Source: an uncultured Eubacteriales bacterium (GTDB lineage Bacteria > Bacillota > Clostridia > Christensenellales > Aristaeellaceae). Taken from it: a stretch of DNA of 64,000 bases. Within the stretch, counting starts at the first letter, position 1; each line of letters starts with the position of its first letter. Of this stretch, positions 24,724-31,690 are shown in pieces. The stretch spans positions 124,001 to 188,000 of the forward strand of contig CACYWL010000007.1 of assembly GCA_902778055.1 (NCBI GenBank). Direction: 5' to 3'. Below the pieces are notes generated by a model, which saw nothing but the letters and a program-made list of their open reading frames with translations, was not told where the DNA came from and ran no database searches. The position numbers and the translations under genes are program-made.

Positions 24724-25821
24724 ATGACTAAGATTGATGTGTTCTCCGGATTCCTTGGAGCCGGAAAGACAACCCTGATCAAGAAGCTGCTGAAGGATGC
24801 CTATGCCGGCCAGAAGGTCGTGCTGATCGAAAACGAATTCGGAGAAATCGGCATTGACGGCGGCTTCATGAAGGAAGCCGGTATCCAGGTCACCGAAATG
24901 AACAGCGGCTGCATTTGCTGCAGCCTGGTGGGTGATTTCGGCGAGGCATTGAAGAAAGTGCTCGATACCTATCATCCCGACCGGATCCTGATCGAGCCCA
25001 GCGGCGTCGGCAAGCTGAGCGATGTCGTGCGTGCGGCCAGCGCTGTCTGCGGTGAAGACTGTCAGATCGGCGCTCTGGTAGCTGTTGTGGATGCCGGCAA
25101 ATGCAAGATTTACCTCAAGAATTTCGGCGAATTCTTTGTCAACCAGATTGAGCATGCCGCCACGATTATTCTGAGCAGGACCGATATCGCCAGCCAGCAG
25201 AAAATTGAAGACTGCGTCCGCCTGATCAGGGAGCATAATCAGAACGCTGTTATCATCACCACGCCCATGAACGAGCTGGATGGCAAACAGATTCTGAAGG
25301 CCATGGAAAAAGCGGACACTCTGGAGCAGGAAATGGCTCAGATTCTTGCCGAAGTCGAGGATGACGACGAGTGCGACGACCCGGAATGCGAATGCCACCA
25401 TCATCACCATGATCACGACGGGGAAGCACATGAACATCACCATCATGATCATGAGGAGGAAGAGCACGGACATCATCATCATGATCATGACGAAGAAGAG
25501 CATGATCATGATCATCACCACCATCATCACCATCATCATGACGCAGATGAGGTATTCACCAGCTGGGGGACTGAGTCGCCCAGAAAGTTCGGCGAGGAGG
25601 AACTGAGAGGCATGCTGGGTCAGCTGACGGATGCACTGACCTACGGAATTGTGCTGCGGGCCAAGGGAATTGTTCCCTCGCAGGACGGACAGTGGATTCA
25701 TTTCGATTATACTCCCGGAGAAATGGATATCCGCCACGGCAGCGCTGAAGTAACCGGCCGCCTTTGTGTTATCGGATCCAAGCTTGATGAAGAGAACCTG
25801 AAGACCCTGTTTGGAGTATAA
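24724..25821 (+). CDS. COG0523 (CobW/G3E) metal-chaperone GTPase with His-rich insert
   Basis: 365 residues from ATG 24724. GTPase motifs: Walker A GFLGAGKTT (9-17), IENEFG near 35-40 and LSRTD (about 157) in the place of NKxD. The family metal motif is C63-x-C65-C66 (GCICCS). Residues about 218-275 hold a dense His/Asp/Glu stretch (runs such as HHHHHDHD and nine consecutive His) that can bind many metal ions. The CobW C-terminal domain follows. Such proteins deliver or buffer zinc, or insert cobalt or iron in relatives; the neighbouring metal efflux genes favour zinc. The 1-base gap to the next gene shows tight coupling. Confidence 0.9.
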   Translation: MTKIDVFSGFLGAGKTTLIKKLLKDAYAGQKVVLIENEFGEIGIDGGFMKEAGIQVTEMNSGCICCSLVGDFGEALKKVLDTYHPDRILIEPSGVGKLSDVVRAASAVCGEDCQIGALVAVVDAGKCKIYLKNFGEFFVNQIEHAATIILSRTDIASQQKIEDCVRLIREHNQNAVIITTPMNELDGKQILKAMEKADTLEQEMAQILAEVEDDDECDDPECECHHHHHDHDGEAHEHHHHDHEEEEHGHHHHDHDEEEHDHDHHHHHHHHHDADEVFTSWGTESPRKFGEEELRGMLGQLTDALTYGIVLRAKGIVPSQDGQWIHFDYTPGEMDIRHGSAEVTGRLCVIGSKLDEENLKTLFGV

Positions 25822-25822
25822 G

Positions 25823-26776
25823 ATGTCAGCCAGAGAAATACCAGTTTATCTTTTTACCGGCTTTCTGGACGGTGGAAAGAGCACCTTTATCCAGAGCACG
25901 CTGGAGGACCGGAGGTTTAACAGCGGGGAGAAGACCCTGCTGATCCGGTGCGAGGACGGAGAAGTGGAATACGACTTCTCCTCTTTCAGCAGTGAAAATG
26001 TTTTTCTGCGCGCCATGGAGGATGAGGAGGAATTCAATGAGTCCGCCCTCCAGGCCGCTGAAAAGGAAACCGACTGCGAGCGGGTTATTATTGAATACAA
26101 CGGCATGTGGCCCATGCAGCGTCTGTTCGACGAGATTCCGGAAAACTGGATGGTTGCTCAGGAAATATGCTTTGCGGACAGCAGCTCCTTTGCGGCGTTC
26201 AACGCAAACATGCGGAATCTTGTATTTGATAAAATGCAGACCGCAGATGTAGTAGTTTTCAACCGCTGCAGCGAAACAAGCGATCTGAACGCGCTGCATA
26301 AGATTGTTCGCCAGGCCAACCGGAGATGCAACATTTTCTACGAGTATCCGGACGGCCGCAGCCAGATGGATGAAACCGTGGATCCGCTTCCTTTCGATAT
26401 CAATGCGCCGGTGATTCATATTGAGGATCGTGACTATGCTTACTTCTTCTCCGATCTGATGGAAAACACCGAAAATTATGAAGGGAAAACCGTTGAATTC
26501 AAGGCCATGTATCCGGAGACAACGAAGCCCATGCCGGACAGCGTTTTCGCCGTCGGAAGAATGCTGATGAACTGCTGTGCTGCGGATACCCAGTTTGCCG
26601 GGATGGCCGCCTACCGCGGCAAGGTGAAAAAGCCCGCGCCCGGATCATGGTTTATAGTCCGGGGAAAAATCAGGCTGCAGCGCAACCGCCTTTTCAGCGA
26701 AAAGGTTCCGGTCCTGGATGTGCTCGATGTAAAACCTGCCCTTCAGCCGGAAGACCCTGTGGCTACGTTCTACTGA
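25823..26776 (+). CDS. Divergent COG0523-like GTPase fused to a YcgQ/TIGR03943-type C-terminal domain
   Basis: 317 residues. N-terminal G3E-like domain: FTGFLDGGKSTF (11-22) is the P-loop, and LIRCEDGEVEYD replaces the usual E-N-E-F-G segment. The CxCC metal motif is absent, and FNRCSETSD stands where NKxD would be. Residues about 195-300 (YFFSDLMENTENYEGKTVEF, FAVGRMLMNCCAADTQFAG, GSWFIVRGKI) match the soluble domain of YcgQ-type proteins, including the conserved CCxAD. YcgQ normally belongs to a two-protein membrane complex near COG0523 genes, so this is a rearranged version without the membrane part. Coupled to the preceding gene. Confidence 0.8.
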   Translation: MSAREIPVYLFTGFLDGGKSTFIQSTLEDRRFNSGEKTLLIRCEDGEVEYDFSSFSSENVFLRAMEDEEEFNESALQAAEKETDCERVIIEYNGMWPMQRLFDEIPENWMVAQEICFADSSSFAAFNANMRNLVFDKMQTADVVVFNRCSETSDLNALHKIVRQANRRCNIFYEYPDGRSQMDETVDPLPFDINAPVIHIEDRDYAYFFSDLMENTENYEGKTVEFKAMYPETTKPMPDSVFAVGRMLMNCCAADTQFAGMAAYRGKVKKPAPGSWFIVRGKIRLQRNRLFSEKVPVLDVLDVKPALQPEDPVATFY

Positions 26777-26788
26777 TTTCCAATCATT

Positions 26789-26824
26789 AAGGCTCCTTTC
26801 CTCGCTGAGGGCGGAGCCTTTTGT
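26789..26824 (+). terminator. Intrinsic terminator
   Basis: Eight-bp stem AAGGCTCC with GGAGCCTT, 16-base loop that can pair further, then TTGT. It ends the GTPase unit. The T run is short, so read-through into the next gene is possible. Confidence 0.7.
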
Positions 26825-26841
26825 CTTATTCGGAGGAAAGC

Positions 26842-27192
26842 ATGCTGCGGAAGGAAGCTGAAAACCGGGCAAGGACAGCCGGAAGAGGGAAGAACTTTCT
26901 GGCTGAAACCTGGTACTGCGGGATAATCAATCAAAAAATAGAGGATGCCGTTGAAAAAGGACAGTTTGAAGCCAAAATACGCTTCAGCGCCAGAAGCTAC
27001 GTGGCCCGGCATCAACAGCGTTTTATCGAACTGTATGAGTTAAAGGGCTATGATGCGCATTTTCGGCCGAACTACGTCCATATAGAACCCAGTATGTGGG
27101 ACCTGATTCTGCGCTGGGTTCCGGAGAAAACACAGATAAAAAGCCCGGAACCTTTAGTTCCGGGCCATGATAACGGAAAACTGTCCGAGTAA
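26842..27192 (+). CDS. Hypothetical small protein
   Basis: 116 residues, not recognised. ATG 26842 follows CGGAGGAAAG well. The sequence is basic in the first third and predicted mostly helical (AENRARTAGRGKNFLAETWY, FSARSYVARHQQRFIELYELKG); no membrane span or signal peptide. The last 20 codons lie over the stem-loop that terminates the opposite-strand gene (27136-27165), so its C-terminus may be poorly conserved or the annotation too long. Codon use looks ordinary. Confidence 0.6.
   Translation: MLRKEAENRARTAGRGKNFLAETWYCGIINQKIEDAVEKGQFEAKIRFSARSYVARHQQRFIELYELKGYDAHFRPNYVHIEPSMWDLILRWVPEKTQIKSPEPLVPGHDNGKLSE
27136..27165 (-). terminator. Intrinsic terminator of the DUF4430 gene
   Basis: On the minus strand GCCCGGAAC (27157-27165) pairs perfectly with GTTCCGGGC (27143-27151) over a 5-base loop, followed by TTTTTAT. 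It overlaps the 3' end of the convergent plus-strand gene. Confidence 0.85.
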
Positions 27193-27214
27193 TCAGAACC
27201 TGTCCGGGAGCTGA

Positions 27215-27724
27215 TTATTCGGCTTTGAAAACGTAGGTTTTTCCTTCCTCGATAGGAGTGGCGTCCACGCCGGTCTGGGCATATTCATCATCCACGTAGA
27301 AAGCCCAGTAGTGCGGATTCTCCTCTGACCAGATCAGTTCCATGCCGCAGACTGAAGTTACATACAGACCGTATTCACTTTCAGACCCTGCCACCAGTTC
27401 ATTTTCCAGCAGAGCAGCGCCAACCGTTTCAGCGTCGGTATGGATTTCGAACCAGGCATCCACTTCTTCTGCTTCGTTCATCGCATGGAAAAGCATCACC
27501 AGTTTGCCCTCTCCAAGGACGACGGGGGCATCCTTCGTACCGGTCAGGAGGATGACCTTCTCGTCAGCATCAGATGGGACGGCATCTCCCGCCTTCACAA
27601 AGACTGGAGTTTCCGTCTCCGCGGACACAGTCGTTTCCGCCAGGGACACAGTGCACAGCGCCGCTGCCGCAAGCAGCGCAAGGCAAAGGACCAGCGAAAG
27701 CCAGGAAATTTTCCTTGTTTTCAT
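27215..27724 (-). CDS. Secreted DUF4430 (transcobalamin-like) protein
   Basis: 169 residues from ATG 27724, with AAGGAG 12 bases upstream; ATG 27736 touches that site. Signal peptide KISWLSLVLCLALLAAAALC followed by a probable cleavage near VSLAE; no clean lipobox. The C-terminal 100 residues (FEIHTDAETVGAALLENELV, YGLYVTSVCGMELIW, YWAFYVDDEYAQTGVDATPI, EEGKTYVFKAE) match DUF4430, the fold found at the C-terminus of vertebrate transcobalamin. A cobalamin riboswitch precedes it, so a role in capturing corrinoids outside the cell is a reasonable inference. No transporter genes are adjacent. Confidence 0.85.
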   Translation of the reverse strand: MKTRKISWLSLVLCLALLAAAALCTVSLAETTVSAETETPVFVKAGDAVPSDADEKVILLTGTKDAPVVLGEGKLVMLFHAMNEAEEVDAWFEIHTDAETVGAALLENELVAGSESEYGLYVTSVCGMELIWSEENPHYWAFYVDDEYAQTGVDATPIEEGKTYVFKAE

Positions 27725-27810
27725 TTTGCTTTGCATCTCCTTATGATAAATTTGAAAACCGTGCATCTTCCCGGGAAAACCCCAGCGGCGCTCGCGCAAA
27801 GGAAGAGCTT

Positions 27811-27980
27811 TTCAGCCAGGGAAATATTCCGGCTCGGCGGTCTTCGGCGCGTCTTCTCAGCCGTTCGAAACAGCCAATGACGTTTTTCTCCCTTGCGGCC
27901 GGGAGTCAGCCGGAGGCATATTCAATCCGCCCTACGGCGACGGGCTCGCGCAGGCTTTTGACCTGCTTCCTTCCCAAAGC
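27811..27980 (-). promoter_or_regulatory. Cobalamin riboswitch
   Basis: In the 5' leader of the DUF4430 gene the minus strand shows, in order: GGGAAGG (27975-27969); a stem GCAGG/CCTGC with loop TCAAAAG (27966-27950); GCGAGCCCGTCGCCGTA then GGGCGG (27950-27927); GTCATTGG (27881-27874) with CTGAGAAGAC (27860-27851); and a B12-box-like CGAGCCGGAA...TTCCCTGGC (about 27836-27814). Order and spacing match the cobalamin riboswitch (RF00174) core, ending about 85 bases before the coding start. It should turn the gene off when adenosylcobalamin is plentiful. The remaining non-coding stretch to ychF holds two opposed promoters. Confidence 0.78.
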
Positions 27981-27986
27981 CAGTAG

Positions 27987-28015
27987 AGTATAGCAGAATT
28001 TTCCCGTATGGGCAA
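27987..28015 (-). promoter_or_regulatory. Promoter of the riboswitch transcript
   Basis: Minus strand TTGCCC (28010-28015), a 17-base spacer and TATACT (27987-27992). The start near 27980 falls right before the riboswitch core. Confidence 0.72.
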
Positions 28016-28060
28016 ACCGCCATGATCCCGTTCCGATCTTTCTGCCTCTTTCTTCAAGTA

Positions 28061-28089
28061 TTGTAAAAGGAAGCGCCATTTGGTATAAT
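28061..28089 (+). promoter_or_regulatory. Promoter of ychF
   Basis: TTGTAA (28061-28066), a 17-base spacer and TATAAT (28084-28089); leader of about 120 bases before ATG 28217. Confidence 0.7.
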
Positions 28090-28216
28090 TCACCCGCTGT
28101 GTGATGTGAAAGTCGCAAATCACGGCAGCCCCTGTAAACGGATGATCATCCGCGTTCCGGACGAAACGGGGACTTCCCTGCGGACTTCGGAACGCGATAA
28201 AGGAGTAGAAGAAAAC

Positions 28217-29314
28217 ATGAAACTGGGAGTTGTCGGGCTTCCCAATGTCGGGAAAAGTACTCTGTTCAACGCAATCACGAAAGCGGGAGCCCAGGCGGAG
28301 AATTATCCTTTTTGTACGATCGAGCCGAATACCGGCATGGTGATGGTTCCGGATGATCGCCTGCAGGTGCTGGCAGACATGTATCATCCGAAAAAGGTTA
28401 CGCCGACCACCATCGAATTCGTTGACATTGCAGGCCTGGTCAAAGGCGCGAGCCACGGAGAGGGCCTGGGAAACAAGTTTTTGAGCCATATCCGCGAAGT
28501 CGATGCGATTGTTCATGTCGTACGCTGCTTCGAGGATGAGAATATCATCCATGTGGACGGAAGCGTGGATCCGGCCAGAGACATCGAAACAATTAACCTG
28601 GAGCTGATCTTTGCAGACATGGAGACGGTTCTTCGCCGGAAAGAAAAGGCCCAGAAGAATTTCCGGGGCGGGGACAAGAAGGCAGGGGCAGAGGCAGATC
28701 TGGCCGAGGCCATTTACGCGCATCTGGAAAAAGGACAGCCGGCCCGGACTTATCCCGCGGACGAAGAGGAAAAGGCGATTCTCGCCTCCTGGTTTCTGCT
28801 GACCACCAAGCCGGTGATTTATGCCGCAAATATTTCTGAGGATGATTTGGGAAAGGATGAAAGCGAGATTCCTTTTGTTCAGTCTGTCAGAAGTATCGCC
28901 GAGGCAGAAAAGGCGGAAATGATCGTGATCTCCGCTGCCATCGAGGAGGACATCGCGCAGATGGATCCGGAGGAAAAGCAGGAGTTTCTACAGGAACTTG
29001 GCATCGGTCAGAGCGGTCTCGACCGGCTGATTACCGCATGCTATCATCTGCTGGGGCTGATTTCCTTCCTGACGGCCGGAGAGGATGAATGCCGGGCGTG
29101 GACCATTACAAAGGGAACCAAGGCTCCCCAGGCTGCCGGTAAAATTCATACGGATTTTGAAAAGGGTTTCATCCGCGCTGAGGTGGTTCCTTTTGAGACG
29201 CTGGTTGAAAACGGAAGCATGGCCGCCTGCAGGGAGAAAGGCCTGATTCGGAGCGAGGGAAAAGACTACGTCATGAAGGACGGGGACATTACCCTGTTCA
29301 GGTTTAACGTTTGA
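28217..29314 (+). CDS. ychF: YchF/OLA1-family ATPase
   Basis: Obg-related P-loop protein that prefers ATP and associates with ribosomes. 365 residues from ATG 28217 (AAAGGAG upstream), the standard length. G1 LPNVGKST near 8-15, switch region AGLVKGASHGEGLGNKFL near 75, and NISED near 205 in place of NKxD, the change tied to ATP specificity. The C-terminal TGS domain contains the conserved segments FLTAGEDECRAWTI and KIHTDFEKGFIRAEV. It is a stand-alone unit. Confidence 0.96.
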   Translation: MKLGVVGLPNVGKSTLFNAITKAGAQAENYPFCTIEPNTGMVMVPDDRLQVLADMYHPKKVTPTTIEFVDIAGLVKGASHGEGLGNKFLSHIREVDAIVHVVRCFEDENIIHVDGSVDPARDIETINLELIFADMETVLRRKEKAQKNFRGGDKKAGAEADLAEAIYAHLEKGQPARTYPADEEEKAILASWFLLTTKPVIYAANISEDDLGKDESEIPFVQSVRSIAEAEKAEMIVISAAIEEDIAQMDPEEKQEFLQELGIGQSGLDRLITACYHLLGLISFLTAGEDECRAWTITKGTKAPQAAGKIHTDFEKGFIRAEVVPFETLVENGSMAACREKGLIRSEGKDYVMKDGDITLFRFNV

Positions 29315-29365
29315 TGAAATGCGGATGCTTCCGATGCACCGAATAAGAAGAAGGAGACGTACGCA

Positions 29366-30376
29366 ATGTCCCGACTGCAGTATTTCTGGAATCGTCTTTT
29401 CAAGATGGACTGGAAAGCCATGTGGAAAACCACCGGATTGCTGAAAAAGCGGAGCGGAAAGGGCAGAATCTGGCTGATGGCCGATATGCTGAAATGCGCC
29501 GTGAAATACAATGCCGGATACGTGGACTACAAGATTGCTCAGATGTACAGGCTGAACGACGATCAGCGCAAAACTGTCATCACCCGCGGAATATCCAATG
29601 ACATCGTTCGGCGGATGAATCCGAAGGAGTACTGGCATTATTTTGATGATAAGACGGAATTCAACCAGACCTTTTCCAGATGGATTTCCCGGAAATGGAT
29701 CCGGATTGATGACCGGACGGACAGGGATGCGCTGTTTGAGCTTTGCAGGCGAAACACGGAACTGCTGGGAAAGCCCCTGGAGGGTTCCAGCGGTGTGGGG
29801 ATCCGCAAATACACGGCTCAGGACTGGAAGGATGGGGCCGAAGCCTTTCTGCAGAAGCTGAAAGGAGACGGAATCGGCATTCTAGAGGAACTGGTCATTC
29901 AGCATCCCGCGATGGCCGGTCTCTGTCCCACCTCGGTGAATACCTGCCGGATCGCCACGCTGATGGGAGACAAGCAGGAGGGAATCGTCTACGCTTTCCT
30001 TCGGATCGGGAACGGAAAAGTGATGGACAATGTTGACTGCGGAGGCATGGCTGCGCGAATCGATATTCCTACCGGAAAGCTGCTGACCGTTGGTGCAGAC
30101 AAGCAGGGGAACACGTTCATCAAGCATCCGATGACCAATGCAAGCATTGTTGGATTTCAGATTCCTTTCTGGGAAGAGGCGAAGTCCATGTGTCTGGAGG
30201 CGGCAAAAATCATTCCGCAGATGCGATTCATCGCATGGGATGTGGCGATTACCGCTGACGGGCCGACTTTTATCGAAGGAAACAGCTTTCCCAGCCACGC
30301 GATTCCACAATTTGCCGCCCATTATCCGGACGGAATCGGGATTCTGCCTGAATTTGAAAAATTTATCAGCCTGTAA
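29366..30376 (+). CDS. ATP-grasp family ligase (sugar-transfer-associated type)
   Basis: 336 residues. Residues about 1-125 are a helical N-terminal region; the rest resembles the ATP-grasp domain found near capsule and sugar-transfer genes (GSSGVGIRKY near 147 as nucleotide loop, ILEELVIQHP, CPTSVNTCRIATL, GGMAARIDIPTGKL, and the metal-binding end WDVAITADGPTFIEGNSFPSH). It may form an amide or ester bond between a carboxylate and a sugar or amino acid; no substrate is visible. Starts 51 bases after ychF with AAGAAGGAG upstream. It may be co-transcribed with ychF. Confidence 0.78.
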   Translation: MSRLQYFWNRLFKMDWKAMWKTTGLLKKRSGKGRIWLMADMLKCAVKYNAGYVDYKIAQMYRLNDDQRKTVITRGISNDIVRRMNPKEYWHYFDDKTEFNQTFSRWISRKWIRIDDRTDRDALFELCRRNTELLGKPLEGSSGVGIRKYTAQDWKDGAEAFLQKLKGDGIGILEELVIQHPAMAGLCPTSVNTCRIATLMGDKQEGIVYAFLRIGNGKVMDNVDCGGMAARIDIPTGKLLTVGADKQGNTFIKHPMTNASIVGFQIPFWEEAKSMCLEAAKIIPQMRFIAWDVAITADGPTFIEGNSFPSHAIPQFAAHYPDGIGILPEFEKFISL

Positions 30377-30378
30377 GC

Positions 30379-30407
30379 TTGCAATTGTTGAAACTGTATG
30401 CTATCAT
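30379..30407 (+). promoter_or_regulatory. Promoter of rplS
   Basis: TTGCAA (30379-30384), a 17-base spacer and TATCAT (30402-30407); start near 30414. Confidence 0.65.
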
Positions 30408-30413
30408 TAGCGA

Positions 30414-30500
30414 GTTATGCGGGCGGTCCTCTGGCCGGGTGAATGATGACCTGTCTGTTCGGGCAGGCTGACCGGTGTACGAACGTCTGAGAGGGAAGGA
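30414..30500 (+). promoter_or_regulatory. Candidate L19 autoregulatory leader
   Basis: The rplS leader can fold as an outer CGGTC/GACCG stem (around 30434 and 30475) enclosing a CCTGTC/GGCAGG hairpin, then continues to GGGAAGGAGG. Bacillota rplS genes often carry an L19-binding leader (RF00556). I recognise the position and structured character, not an exact consensus. Confidence 0.4.
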
Positions 30501-30511
30501 GGCACATCAAC

Positions 30512-30862
30512 ATGAATGAGATCATTCGTTCCATCGAGGCCAAACAGCTGCGCAGCGACCTGCCTGAGATCAACGTGGGCGATACTGTCCGCGTCTGGGT
30601 CAAGGTTGTGGAAGGCAGCCGCGAGCGTCTGCAGGCTTTCGAGGGCACTGTGATTGCCAAGCGCAATGGCGGAATTCGTGAGACCTTCACGGTTCGCCGG
30701 GTTTCCTACGGTATCGGCGTGGAGCGCACGTTCCCGATCCATTCTCCCCGCGTGGACCACGTGGAGCTGATCCGGAACGGCAAGGTTCGCCGGGCTAAGC
30801 TGTACTACCTGCGCGAGAGGCAGGGCAAGGCAGCCAAAATCAAGGAAGTCAAGCGCATCTGA
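30512..30862 (+). CDS. rplS: Ribosomal protein L19
   Basis: 116 residues, standard length, at the 30S-50S interface. Typical sequence: [20 protein letters not shown], then [46 protein letters not shown], and a basic C-terminus. Here it has its own promoter and terminator; trmD and rimM, the usual upstream partners, are not adjacent. Confidence 0.98.
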   Translation: MNEIIRSIEAKQLRSDLPEINVGDTVRVWVKVVEGSRERLQAFEGTVIAKRNGGIRETFTVRRVSYGIGVERTFPIHSPRVDHVELIRNGKVRRAKLYYLRERQGKAAKIKEVKRI

Positions 30863-30875
30863 TTGTGCTGAAAAG

Positions 30876-30898
30876 CCCCCGATTCCGGGGGTTTTTTT
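30876..30898 (+). terminator. Intrinsic terminator after rplS
   Basis: CCCCCG and CGGGGG stem (30876-30891) followed by eight T. Confidence 0.9.
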
Positions 30899-30971
30899 TA
30901 TTGGTGTTCACGGGATTGCAAAGGACCGGTCAAATGCATATAATAGGTACGAATTCATTCGGAGGTGGGGC

Positions 30972-31661
30972 ATGTTCACCGGATTTACCGATCAGACCAT
31001 TCAGTTTTTTCTTGACTTGCGGTTTCATAATTATACGGAATACTTTCACGAGCATCACGACCGGTATGTGGAAACCGTGCAGCAGCCCTTTTACAGTCTG
31101 ATCGAGGATCTCGCCCCCGCTGTACAGAAAATTGACCCGATGATGGAAGTGAGACCTCATAAATGTCTGTCGCGAATTCATCGGGATACCCGCTTCAGCA
31201 AAGACAAGAGCCCTTACCGGGATCACCTTTGGTTCCTTTTCCGGAGAGCCGGGGAGCAGCGCGAAAAAGCGGTTTTCCTGTATGGTGAATTCGGCCCTGA
31301 CCGTTTGGACTGGGGTTTCGGAATCTGGGGCGAAAACCGCGAGGCCATGGATATTTTTCGTAAAAAAATAGAAGCAAATCCTCTGGGCATGATGGCCATG
31401 ATTGATGATATGAACCTCCCGGCGCGGCATCTCGGTCTTGGAGGATCGTACTTCAAACGCATGAGTGTGCCTCCGCAGGTTCCGGAAAAGATGGCCAGAT
31501 GGTATACCGCCAAAGAGCTTTACATCGGAAAGGTCGCCCCTGAATACAGCTGGGCTTTTTCAGACCGGATATGCCGGGAAATGAAGAAGGATTTCCTCAC
31601 TCTGGCCCCGATCTACCAGACTTTCAGAGGAATCTATGATCAAATGAATGAAAACCTGTGA
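30972..31661 (+). CDS. DUF2461 family protein
   Basis: 229 residues, full-length member of DUF2461 (TIGR02453): begins FTGFTDQTIQFFLDLRFHNY, contains RIHRDTRFSKDKSPYRDHLW near 75 and ends with a helical pair around LYIGKVAPEYSWAF. The function of this widespread family is unknown. The start has GGAGGTGG upstream. It ends 29 bases before the phosphohexomutase gene, so the two probably form one unit. Confidence 0.9.
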   Translation: MFTGFTDQTIQFFLDLRFHNYTEYFHEHHDRYVETVQQPFYSLIEDLAPAVQKIDPMMEVRPHKCLSRIHRDTRFSKDKSPYRDHLWFLFRRAGEQREKAVFLYGEFGPDRLDWGFGIWGENREAMDIFRKKIEANPLGMMAMIDDMNLPARHLGLGGSYFKRMSVPPQVPEKMARWYTAKELYIGKVAPEYSWAFSDRICREMKKDFLTLAPIYQTFRGIYDQMNENL

Positions 31662-31690
31662 TCAAATGAACGAAATGGGAGGTTGACAGA

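Noticed and set aside
22902..24782. Minus-strand open frame of 626 codons opposite the metal ATPase
   Set aside because: Antisense of a clear P-type ATPase; no domain pattern of its own.
25380..25550. Apparent short repeats (CATCATCACCATGATCAC-like), first considered as CRISPR or satellite
   Set aside because: They are irregular His/Asp/Glu codons within one reading frame, with no spacers.
27906..28118. Minus-strand open frame of 70 codons
   Set aside because: It overlaps the promoter and cobalamin riboswitch core; explained as RNA.
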